Positions 1 to 6,653 of a DNA stretch of 12,532 nucleotides are shown one piece after another (position 1 is the first letter of the stretch; each line of letters opens with the position of its first letter). The notes under the pieces were generated by a model that did no database searches, was not told the DNA's origin, and saw nothing but the letters and a program-made list of their open reading frames with translations. Both the position numbers and the translations under genes were made by a program. The DNA comes from JAFGHJ01 sp964606065 (GTDB lineage Bacteria > Hydrothermota > UBA3072): positions 1-12,532 of the forward strand of contig CAZSEX010000043.1 of assembly GCA_964606065.1 (NCBI GenBank). Direction: 5' to 3'.

Positions 1-617
1 AATCCGGGGTCGTAATAAATTCTTCCTTCATGATCGGCATCTATTCTATACACAAGTCCCGGATTACTTGTACCGAGGAAAAAACTTTTATTTTTTACCG
101 TACATTCCGAAACGGATGCTGCTTCCGCAACAAAATATTCTTCGAATTCTTCGTCTTCGACAAGATTATAGACCTTCCCTTCCGGACCCGTACCTATCAG
201 GAAATCACCGGCAAACTCAAACATGCAATAAATATTATCAGAAGGAACAGTTAAAGAATCTATTGTTTTTGAACCTTTAATAAAGAAAATTTTACCGAAC
301 GGAGACAAACCAACCGTAAGAACGTTACCTTTTTTCCCGAGAGAAATCAGACTCCCTTCGCGGGTTAAAACAGTGTCTATCTTTCCGTCTTCCCGCATTC
401 TCGCAACTATACCTGCATCGGATACACCGAAATAAATATCTTTATCTATTTTTATGATTTCAGAAACAAAACCATCACTTTCCCACGAAAATTCTTCTAT
501 TTTATTTCCCAAAAACACCGAATCTCTCGTGACCACAGTTCCTTCAGAGAGACCTTTAAACAGGGAATCTCCTTCATAAACCCACAAATAAGTGAAAGAT
601 ATCAAAAATAAAAACAT
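1..617 (-). CDS. Exported beta-propeller-like protein, 3' part missing (runs off window)
   Basis: The reading frame is open from the ATG at 617 to the window edge: 205 codons plus two bases, with no stop. The start follows AGGAGG by 4 nt and lies 1 nt after the stop of the S55 peptidase gene, so the two are probably translationally coupled. Residues 1-13 are hydrophobic and look like a short signal peptide without any Lys or Arg. The rest contains at least four similar segments: YFGVSDAGIVARM (62-74), TVGLSPFGKIFFI (101-113), LIGTGPEGKVYNL (140-152) and FLGTSNPGLVYRI (180-192). They are spaced 39-40 residues apart, which fits the blades of a beta-propeller. The last segment, ending in RIDADHEGRIYYD, resembles propeller proteins of the WD40/quinoprotein type. 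No enzymatic motif is visible, so a periplasmic or surface binding or scaffold role is an inference. The frame is secure; the family is moderately sure and the function unknown. Confidence 0.78.
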   Translation of the reverse strand, partial: MFLFLISFTYLWVYEGDSLFKGLSEGTVVTRDSVFLGNKIEEFSWESDGFVSEIIKIDKDIYFGVSDAGIVARMREDGKIDTVLTREGSLISLGKKGNVLTVGLSPFGKIFFIKGSKTIDSLTVPSDNIYCMFEFAGDFLIGTGPEGKVYNLVEDEEFEEYFVAEAASVSECTVKNKSFFLGTSNPGLVYRIDADHEGRIYYDPG

Positions 618-618
618 T

Positions 619-2223
619 TTACCTCCTGATTTCCACAGAACGAGAATCCTCGCCTCTGATAGGACCATCTAATTCTATTTCCCTTTCAAAAATAGGGTAT
701 AAATCTTTAATTAACTTTTTCTCTTTTTTTTCAACGAGCATCCTGAGGCTCGGCGGAGGACTCTTTATTTCACCGGCGTCTGTCATCAGGGACGGCTCTT
801 TTTTATAAACCGAAAAAATCAGCATATCCGGAGGCGGCAGCGTGTTCAAAAAATCTTTCCACTCACTGAAATAATCAAACTCAAACTTAAGAGGAGCGCG
901 GCTTAATTCAAAACCGACGTACTCGCTTCTCCCCGCAATCCTGAAAAGTAAATCACACGGGCTATCGGGAGCCTTGAATTCTATGGTAAAAGTCGTATCA
1001 CTATTACGATACCTTCCCAATACTACTTCGAGCTTTATCATCTCATCAGTGTCAAAATTTGTCTTTTTAACTCTTAAATCTTTTACAAAATATTCCTTTA
1101 TACCCTCCTCACCGGATAGATTAACCGAGATAGAATCTATCTCCACTCCCTCGAATTCGTTTTCCTTAAGCACCGTCAGAGGATCCTTTATCCATTGATA
1201 TAAATCTCTTTGTATCGACTCCCCACTTATAGCTAAAGGAAAAGAAAGAATCCCTTTGTCCGTCCAGATATTAATTTCTCCGCTTACGGTAACATTTTTA
1301 TATTGTCCCATTTCCTCGATCCAATTTGAGAATACCAGAAAAGGGGGAATAGCGGTAAAAATACTTTTTTCCTTAGTTACCTTGTACCTTTTTACAATAT
1401 CCCCGATCTTGATTTTACAATCGACCATAGGCGGCTCGGCGCCGATAACAGCTTTTATTCCGAAACTTCCGTCAAATACAACTTTTCCGATTACATCTCC
1501 GGGCGCGGCGAATTTAAACGATTTGAAAAGAGAAGGCAAATAAGTTATAACGCTTCCGCCGCAAAGAGGCAAGACAGAAGCACCCGTGGCATAAGCGGAA
1601 TGTCCTAAAGCAAATATCGTATCACCAATCACTTCTGTTATTGTACCCATAGCGGAAACGTTGCCGTCACCCGAAACTAAAGTGACACCACAAACCCCAC
1701 CCGGTTCTAACCTGCTTATCTCATTTGTTTTTCCACCAAAAAAAATCTCGGAAATCGTAAAATTGAAAGGCAAAGAATCCAGATAAGAAATTGAAGAAGG
1801 AGAAAAACCCGCAACACTAAGAACCGGTTTTAAAGGCGCAAAACTCGAAAAACCAGTAGATTTTTCAGTACCCATCTTTTTCATATCCGAAAAAAGCGTA
1901 ATACCGCAAATTGGCTCTTTTGAAAAAGTCCATCCATAGGCAATCGCTCCCAGGAGTTTTCCGTTTATATAAACAGGGCTCCCGCTCATACCGGCGAGTA
2001 CGCCGGCTTCTTCCACCACTTTACCCTCCAGTTTCGCTATTATCACATCTTTACCTAATTGATAATCCGGCAGTGTGCCCAAAATTTCTACCTCGATAGT
2101 ATCGATTTTATCTTCTTCAAAAGTAGTTAACGCTATACCCTTCATTCCTTTTTGAATGGAGTGAGGATTTATTATATCAAAAGCGCAAAAAATTTGAAAA
2201 AACAAAAGAGACCAGACTAACAT
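619..2223 (-). CDS. Exported SpoIVB-like S55-family peptidase domain protein (534 aa)
   Basis: This protein resembles the peptidase S55 family, whose founder SpoIVB is a serine protease of Bacillus sporulation. Residues 1-15 form a short signal peptide, so it acts outside the cytoplasm. Residues 25-115 hold the segment with the presumed nucleophile: GMKGIALTTF, then EVEILG, then GMSGSPVYINGKLLGAIAYG, with Ser80 as the likely nucleophile. The presumed catalytic histidine is in FALGHSAYATG (His208), after GTITEVIGD and before a GSFGIKAVIGAEP segment. In SpoIVB the GH segment comes first and GMSGSP last, so the order is reversed here. No PDZ domain is seen. Residues about 360-430 look like an Ig-like beta domain, followed by an LPPPDMLIFSVYKKE region. 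The start is supported by AGAGGT 5 nt upstream. The stop overlaps the ribosome binding site of the next gene. Nothing in the window suggests sporulation, so the substrate is unknown; it could also be a non-proteolytic relative. Confidence 0.88.
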   Translation of the reverse strand: MLVWSLLFFQIFCAFDIINPHSIQKGMKGIALTTFEEDKIDTIEVEILGTLPDYQLGKDVIIAKLEGKVVEEAGVLAGMSGSPVYINGKLLGAIAYGWTFSKEPICGITLFSDMKKMGTEKSTGFSSFAPLKPVLSVAGFSPSSISYLDSLPFNFTISEIFFGGKTNEISRLEPGGVCGVTLVSGDGNVSAMGTITEVIGDTIFALGHSAYATGASVLPLCGGSVITYLPSLFKSFKFAAPGDVIGKVVFDGSFGIKAVIGAEPPMVDCKIKIGDIVKRYKVTKEKSIFTAIPPFLVFSNWIEEMGQYKNVTVSGEINIWTDKGILSFPLAISGESIQRDLYQWIKDPLTVLKENEFEGVEIDSISVNLSGEEGIKEYFVKDLRVKKTNFDTDEMIKLEVVLGRYRNSDTTFTIEFKAPDSPCDLLFRIAGRSEYVGFELSRAPLKFEFDYFSEWKDFLNTLPPPDMLIFSVYKKEPSLMTDAGEIKSPPPSLRMLVEKKEKKLIKDLYPIFEREIELDGPIRGEDSRSVEIRR

Positions 2224-2248
2224 AAAAGACCTCTAACCGAATAAACAG

Positions 2249-2258
2249 CTTATATAAG
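2249..2258 (-). promoter_or_regulatory. Candidate -10 element upstream of the S55 gene
   Basis: CTTATATAAG is a perfect 10-bp palindrome about 26 nt upstream of the S55 start codon and could supply a TATATA-type -10 box. The bases 17 nt further upstream (TTTATT on the minus strand) are a poor -35 match, so this is only a weak promoter candidate. Its interest is positional: it sits after the possible terminator at 2281-2337 and before the S55/propeller gene pair. Confidence 0.22.
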
Positions 2259-2280
2259 AAACACTATTCGAAAAATAAAG

Positions 2281-2337
2281 ACCACAGAAAACACAAAATT
2301 TCATTATTTTCTTTGCGCTTTTTGTTATCTTTGTGGT
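2281..2337 (-). repeat. Imperfect 57-bp palindrome, possible terminator after rpmA
   Basis: The segment begins ACCACA and ends TGTGGT. Read on the minus strand, the arms pair over about 18 positions with three mismatches and one G-T wobble, around a loop of about 20 nt. The stem is followed by CTTTATTTTT. It lies 14 bp after the rpmA stop, so it could end the asnS-to-rpmA transcript, although the stem is AT-rich and interrupted. Its minus-strand text (CCACAAAG ... GCGCAAAGAAAA) resembles the plus-strand repeat at 9693-9720, so it may instead be a degenerate copy of a dispersed intergenic repeat. Confidence 0.45.
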
Positions 2338-2351
2338 AATATTTTCCCTGG

Positions 2352-2603
2352 TCATCCGGAGATTATGTTTATAACTTTTTTCCCGTGCCGGGTTCCGAAT
2401 TCCACCTTCCCGGACTTTAAAGCGAAAAGAGTATCATCTCCGCCTCTTCCGACATTCCAACCCGGGCAATATTTGGTTCCTCTCTGACGTATCAGTATAG
2501 TTCCCGCCTGAACCTCTTCTCCTCCAAACCTTTTAACACCAAGATAACTTGGATTCGAATCTCTACCATTACGTGAAGAACCTACACCTTTTTTATGCGC
2601 CAT
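2352..2603 (-). CDS. rpmA: Large-subunit ribosomal protein bL27
   Basis: bL27 is a 50S subunit protein whose N-terminal tail reaches toward the peptidyl-transferase centre. The 83-residue product is of ordinary length. It begins MAHKKGVGSSRNGRDS and continues with YLGVKRFGGEEV (20-31), RQRGTKYCPGWNVGRGGDD (39-57) and a short C-terminal beta region, all diagnostic of the family. The mature-type N-terminus is encoded directly, without the cleavable extension found in Firmicutes. The start is set by GGAGG upstream, with AGGAGG 7 nt from the ATG. The gene lies 27 bp after rplU, the common bacterial order. The usual third partner, obg/cgtA, is not next: a 128-bp gap and an S55-peptidase gene follow instead. 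Confidence 0.98.
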   Translation of the reverse strand: MAHKKGVGSSRNGRDSNPSYLGVKRFGGEEVQAGTILIRQRGTKYCPGWNVGRGGDDTLFALKSGKVEFGTRHGKKVINIISG

Positions 2604-2630
2604 AGTTAATCCTCCTTCAAATCATTAGTT

Positions 2631-3260
2631 TTACTTTTTCTTTTTATCTTCTTTACCTGTAGATTTTTTAGTTTTCTTTGTTTTGGCTTTAGTTACCTTT
2701 GATTTTCCTTTCTTATCAGACGCTTTTTTTGATTTGGAAGCCGTCTTTTTTTTCTTTGCATCGGTTGTTTTTTTCGTCTTTGCTGTTTTTTTTGTTTTCT
2801 TCTTGGGTGCTTTAGATTTTTTGGTCGACTTAGCAGCAGTCTTAGTCGTCTTCTTTTCCCCGGTTTTTTTATTTCCGGCTTGTTTAGTCTTCTTTTTTTC
2901 TTTTGTTTCTACCTCTTTTTTCTCGCTTTTCTTTTCGGTTTTTTTCTTACCGCCCAACATAATATCTTTAATTTCTATTTCGGTATAGGTCTGTCGATGT
3001 CCTCTTGTTCTCTTATATCTATGCCTTTTTTTGAACTTAAAAACTATTATCTTTTTATACCGACCATGCCCCACAATTTCCGCCGTAATAGAAGCTCCTT
3101 CGACATAAGGTTTTCCGATCTGGGTATCTCCGTTCTTAACAAGTAAAACCTTATCGAAAGTTACTTTCTTTCCTACTTCCGAATCCAGGCGGGGAATTTT
3201 TAGCTTCTTTCCCGGACCTACTATATATTGAAATCCCCTGGCTTCAAAAACTGCAAACAT
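2631..3260 (-). CDS. rplU: Ribosomal protein bL21 with a long lysine-rich C-terminal tail
   Basis: Residues 1-101 are a complete bL21, a 50S protein that binds 23S rRNA: MFAVFEARGFQYIVGPG at the start, VGKKVTFDKVLLV in the middle, then KKRHRYKRTRGHRQTYTEIEI (family signature around 78-98). Normal bL21 ends near residue 103. Here about 108 more residues follow, about half of them lysine, with Thr, Ser, Ala and some Glu and almost no hydrophobics (for example KKTKKTAKTKK), resembling histone-H1-like tails. The frame continues without a stop and ends four lysines before TGA or an equivalent stop at 2631. The tail probably stays disordered and contacts RNA, which is inference. The start has AGGAGG 6 nt upstream; the gene is 22 bp after secG and 27 bp before rpmA. 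The tail is encoded by A-rich DNA, including an A8 run in the mRNA. Confidence 0.96.
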   Translation of the reverse strand: MFAVFEARGFQYIVGPGKKLKIPRLDSEVGKKVTFDKVLLVKNGDTQIGKPYVEGASITAEIVGHGRYKKIIVFKFKKRHRYKRTRGHRQTYTEIEIKDIMLGGKKKTEKKSEKKEVETKEKKKTKQAGNKKTGEKKTTKTAAKSTKKSKAPKKKTKKTAKTKKTTDAKKKKTASKSKKASDKKGKSKVTKAKTKKTKKSTGKEDKKKK

Positions 3261-3282
3261 TAAAATCCTCCTTCAAGTTGTA

Positions 3283-3684
3283 TCACTCACTTCCCTCCGG
3301 AATCGCGCTTTCTTCCGGAAAACCAACACCTTCTTCCGGTAGCAACCCTTTCGACGTACCTTCTTCCGGGACCCCCTGTTCAAAAGGCACTCCAACCCTC
3401 TCGGGTAAATTTTGCCTCAATTTTTCTTCAATATTTATTCCTTCACCTCCTGCTGCTCTCGGAACTCTAATCGCTATTGTGGTCGAAGTAAGAAAAAACA
3501 GAACAGCAAGAACTATAGTCACTTTTCGTAAAAGTATTGAAGCCCCTCTTCCTCCAAAGAAAGATCCACCTCCCGTTCCTCCAAACACGGAACTCATGCC
3601 TGCGCCCTGTGACTGTTGCATAAGAATAACTATAGTTAAAAGAACAGCAAAAAACACATGCAAAGCGACCAAAAAACCTAACAT
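3283..3684 (-). CDS. secG: SecG subunit of the SecYEG translocon, with acidic C-terminal extension
   Basis: SecG is the small accessory subunit of the inner-membrane SecYEG channel. Two membrane segments are visible, about residues 3-22 and 51-72, separated by the family hallmark QQSQGAGMSSVFGG (23-36) and a glycine-rich loop (GGTGGGSFFGGRGAS). The usual length is about 75-115 residues; this one has 133. The surplus after residue 75 is Pro/Glu/Gly-rich, with PEE at 106-108, 116-118 and 123-125 and a final PEGSE. By the known SecG topology this tail would face the periplasm. The start overlaps the end of tpiA by 7 nt, and AAAGGAG inside tpiA serves as its ribosome binding site. Co-transcription with gap-pgk-tpiA is a familiar arrangement. 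Confidence 0.95.
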   Translation of the reverse strand: MLGFLVALHVFFAVLLTIVILMQQSQGAGMSSVFGGTGGGSFFGGRGASILLRKVTIVLAVLFFLTSTTIAIRVPRAAGGEGINIEEKLRQNLPERVGVPFEQGVPEEGTSKGLLPEEGVGFPEESAIPEGSE

Positions 3685-4427
3685 TTCATCTCCTTTGCTA
3701 TATTTATCATATTTATAAAACCGTCGGCGTCGAGAGACGCCCCCCCGATCAAAGCACCATCTATGTCTTTCTGGCAGATGAAATCTTTAATATTGTGAGG
3801 CTTAACCGATCCGCCGTACATTATTCTTATTTCATCACCTTTCTCACCTAATTTTTCTCTAATAATAGAATGCATTTCCTCGGCATCTTCAGGATGCGGC
3901 GTCTTACCTGTTCCTATAGCCCATACGGGTTCATAAGCTACAGCAAGATTAGTTGATTCATATTCTATGCCTAAAAGTCCTTCTTCTATCTGTTTATCAA
4001 CAACATCTTTTGCCTTATCTTCCTCCCTTTCCTCTTCTGTTTCACCTATACATATAACAACCTTTAGCCCTTTTTGCAAGGCTTTTTCGACTTTTTTTCT
4101 GACACCGGCGTTCGTTTCTCCGAAATAGGATCTTCTTTCGGAATGGCCTATTATAACCCACTCGACCCCCAGTTCTTTAAGAAAATCCGAAGAAATCTCA
4201 CCGGTATATGCTCCCGAGTCCTCCCAGAAAATATTTTGAGCGCCCACCGAAATTCCGGCACCCCTGAAACTCCTTACCGCCTCGGGCAGAGAAGTAAACG
4301 GAGGAGCGATAAAAACATCGACACCTTCCGTAGATATTTTTTTCTCTTTCACAACGCCAGCGAATTTAGCCGTATCCTCGATGCCTTTATTCATTTTCCA
4401 ATTACCGCCTATAAGCAATTTTCTCAT
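3678..4427 (-). CDS. tpiA: Triose-phosphate isomerase
   Basis: The enzyme interconverts dihydroxyacetone phosphate and glyceraldehyde 3-phosphate in the cytoplasm, linking to the GAPDH and Pgk steps encoded just upstream. The 249-residue TIM barrel has the expected length. Catalytic residues are all present: Asn9 and Lys11 in GGNWKMN, His95 in IIGHSERR, and Glu166 in AYEPVWAIGTGKT, whose WAIGTGKT part is the mobile loop 6. Phosphate-binding segments YGGSV (204-208) and GALIGGASL (224-232) complete the active site. The start is set by GGAGG 6 nt upstream and lies 12 bp after the pgk stop. The last codons overlap the start of secG. Confidence 0.98.
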   Translation of the reverse strand: MRKLLIGGNWKMNKGIEDTAKFAGVVKEKKISTEGVDVFIAPPFTSLPEAVRSFRGAGISVGAQNIFWEDSGAYTGEISSDFLKELGVEWVIIGHSERRSYFGETNAGVRKKVEKALQKGLKVVICIGETEEEREEDKAKDVVDKQIEEGLLGIEYESTNLAVAYEPVWAIGTGKTPHPEDAEEMHSIIREKLGEKGDEIRIMYGGSVKPHNIKDFICQKDIDGALIGGASLDADGFINMINIAKEMKC

Positions 4428-4439
4428 AAGAAACCTCCG

Positions 4440-5621
4440 CTACATTACCTTAAAAATCGCCAATTCTTTACCGGAAACAAATTCGAGAGAAGCGCCTCCT
4501 CCCGTCGAAAGATGGCTCACGGAGATATCAGAATCTTCGAAAACCTTATCGGTATCTCCGCCTCCAACAACTGTATAACCTCCCTTTTTAGTTAATTTAC
4601 CGATTTCTTTAGCAACTTCCCAGGTTGCCTTATCAAAAGGAGACACTTCAAAAACACCAAGCGGTCCGTTCCAGAAAAGAGTTCTTGAATTGGAGATTAT
4701 ATATTTATACTTTTCAACAGTTTCTGATCCAATATCGACGCCCATTTTTTCCTGCGGAATTTGAGACGCGGGTACAACCGTCCAGTCCGCCGAGGACTCT
4801 ATTTTATCGGTATGATCTATAACGACCATATCCTCCGGTAAATAAAGCTTATCACCGGCAATAGATACTGCTTCTTTGACTTCATCGAACATACTCTCTT
4901 CTAATACGGATTCACCTACTTCTCCGCCTTTTACCTTAACAAAATTAAAAGACATGGCACCGCCGATTAAAATATTATCGGCGAGAGGTGCAAGACCTTT
5001 GATTACCGGTATCTTGGTTTTTAATTTTAATCCTCCGAGAACTACAGTGAATGGTGATTCCGGTTTCTCTAAAAGCCTTGAAAGCTGTTCGATTTCCTTC
5101 ATCATCAAAAAACCAACAGCTTTTTCTTCCATAAATTCCGCCACACCATAAGTAGAAGCATGAGCTCGATGAGCCGTGGCGAAAGCGTCATTAACATAAA
5201 CCTCGCCGAGATTGGCAAGAAGCCTGGAAAGGTCTCTATCATTTTTTTCTTCTCCGGGAAGAAACCTGGTATTCTCAAGCAGCAATAAATCTCCTTTAGT
5301 AAGAGAATCGACTTTACCTTCTACCTCTCTACCAACGGTTTTTTCTATAAATTGAACCTTCGTTCCTAAAATTTCGGATAGTCTATCCGCTACAGGTCTA
5401 AGAGAAAACTTTTCTACCGGTTTTCCCCCTGGTCTACCAAGGTGAGACATCATAATAACCGCGGCACCGTTTTCTTTTAAATAACGAATAGTGGGTAAAC
5501 TCGCCACTATTCGATTATCATCCTCTATCTTTCCATCGGAAAAAGGCACATTAAAATCAAAACGACAGAGAACCTTTTTGTCTTTTACATTAAGATCCTT
5601 TATGAAAGGAACTTTCCTCAT
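4440..5621 (-). CDS. pgk: Phosphoglycerate kinase
   Basis: The enzyme transfers the acyl phosphate of 1,3-bisphosphoglycerate to ADP, yielding ATP and 3-phosphoglycerate. The 393-residue product shows the two-domain family: RFDFNVP (20-26) and SHLGRPGG (59-66) for substrate binding, LLLENTRFLPGEE (113-125), NDAFATAHRAHAS (144-156), then nucleotide-domain motifs GGLKLKTK (196-203), FWNGPLGVFE (316-325), GGGDTDK (353-359) and STGGGASLE (372-380). GGLKLKTK replaces the more usual GGAKVSDK but keeps both lysines. An ATG 54 nt further upstream is in frame (5675), but it would lie deep inside gap and add 18 residues with no family counterpart. The chosen ATG gives the normal N-terminus and the classic ATGA overlap of 4 nt with the gap stop codon, implying translational coupling. 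Confidence 0.97.
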   Translation of the reverse strand: MRKVPFIKDLNVKDKKVLCRFDFNVPFSDGKIEDDNRIVASLPTIRYLKENGAAVIMMSHLGRPGGKPVEKFSLRPVADRLSEILGTKVQFIEKTVGREVEGKVDSLTKGDLLLLENTRFLPGEEKNDRDLSRLLANLGEVYVNDAFATAHRAHASTYGVAEFMEEKAVGFLMMKEIEQLSRLLEKPESPFTVVLGGLKLKTKIPVIKGLAPLADNILIGGAMSFNFVKVKGGEVGESVLEESMFDEVKEAVSIAGDKLYLPEDMVVIDHTDKIESSADWTVVPASQIPQEKMGVDIGSETVEKYKYIISNSRTLFWNGPLGVFEVSPFDKATWEVAKEIGKLTKKGGYTVVGGGDTDKVFEDSDISVSHLSTGGGASLEFVSGKELAIFKVM

Positions 5622-6628
5622 AAAGATTTCCCCATCATTATAGCTACATCGATCATTCTCATAGAGAAACCCCATTCGTTATCATACCAGGAAAGGACTT
5701 TAACCAATTTCCCGTCGATAACTTTTGTATACTCAGGATCAAAAATAGATGAATGAGAATTACCTATAATATCCATAGAAACAATCGGATCTTCAGAATA
5801 TTGAAGAATTCCCTTTAATTCACCTTCGGCATATTTTTTAAAAGCGGCGTTAACCGAATCTACCGAAGCTTCTTTTTTTATGCTACAAACAAAATCAATT
5901 ATTGCTCCATCGGGTACAGGCGCGCGAAGGGCTATCGCGTCTAATTTTCCTCTTAACTCAGGGAAAACTTTAGTGGTGGCAATCGCCGCACCTGTAGTTG
6001 TGGGGATAATAGAAAGCGAAGCCGCTCTTCCTCTTCTCCAATCTTTCGCCGGAAGATCCAGAACCTTCTGAGAAGTAGTGTAAGCGTGAGCTGTTGTCAT
6101 GAGACCACGCTCTATACCGAATGTCTCGTGCAGAACTTTAACCACGGGAGAAAAACAGTTTGTCGTACAGGAGGCATTGGAAATGACATCATGCTTTTTC
6201 GGGTCATACTGATTGTGATTAACACCATAAACCATCGTAAAACCCCCGTCGTCTCCCTTAAAAGGCGCGGAAACTATGACTTTTTTCGCTCCCGCTTTTA
6301 AGTGCTTTGCGGCTTTTTCCATCGTTCTGAAAAGCCCCGTCGCTTCAAGAACAATATCCGCTCCCAGATCTTTCCAGGGAAGATTCTCTGGCTCTTTTTC
6401 CTGTATGAAAGGAACTTTGCTGCCGTCGACGACAAGAGAATTACCATCTACCTTAACATTACCGTCAAACCTTCTATGAACCGAATCGTACTTCATTAGA
6501 TAAGCAAGATTATTAAGATCGGCAATATCATTTATACCAACAATCTCTATATCATTTCTTTTTACAGCTTCTCTTAAAATACACCTTCCAATTCTACCAA
6601 AACCGTTCAAACCAACTCGAACTGCCAT
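5618..6628 (-). CDS. gap: Glyceraldehyde-3-phosphate dehydrogenase, NAD-type
   Basis: GAPDH oxidises and phosphorylates glyceraldehyde 3-phosphate to 1,3-bisphosphoglycerate. The 336-residue length is typical. The Rossmann start VGLNGFGRIGR (5-15) binds the dinucleotide, and Asp34 in GINDIADL fits NAD rather than NADP preference. The catalytic cysteine is Cys154 in SNASCTTNC, with His181 in TTAHAYT as its partner. DWRRGRAAS and SIIPTTTGAA follow, and SWYDNEWGFSMRM near the C-terminus is the family signature. The start is set by GAAGGAGG with 7 nt spacing. It lies 25 bp after the outer-membrane protein gene and overlaps pgk by 4 nt, making gap-pgk-tpiA a compact glycolytic block. Confidence 0.98.
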   Translation of the reverse strand: MAVRVGLNGFGRIGRCILREAVKRNDIEIVGINDIADLNNLAYLMKYDSVHRRFDGNVKVDGNSLVVDGSKVPFIQEKEPENLPWKDLGADIVLEATGLFRTMEKAAKHLKAGAKKVIVSAPFKGDDGGFTMVYGVNHNQYDPKKHDVISNASCTTNCFSPVVKVLHETFGIERGLMTTAHAYTTSQKVLDLPAKDWRRGRAASLSIIPTTTGAAIATTKVFPELRGKLDAIALRAPVPDGAIIDFVCSIKKEASVDSVNAAFKKYAEGELKGILQYSEDPIVSMDIIGNSHSSIFDPEYTKVIDGKLVKVLSWYDNEWGFSMRMIDVAIMMGKSL

Positions 6629-6653
6629 TTAAAAACCTCCTTCTTAAAGATTT

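Noticed and set aside
30..280. Plus-strand open frames near the left edge
   Set aside because: They lie opposite the coding frame of the propeller gene, have no ribosome binding site, and their composition is that of an antisense frame.
619..2223. True sporulation SpoIVB
   Set aside because: There is no PDZ domain, the catalytic order is reversed, a C-terminal Ig-like region is present, and a diderm context without sporulation genes makes that role unlikely.
2683..3146. Plus-strand open frames rich in Phe opposite rplU
   Set aside because: They are antisense images of the AAA/AAG lysine codons of the bL21 tail; there is no ribosome binding site or family resemblance.
5622..5675. Longer pgk start at 5675
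   Set aside because: It would add 18 residues not found in the family and extend deep into gap. The ATG at 5621 gives the normal N-terminus and a 4-nt ATGA overlap.
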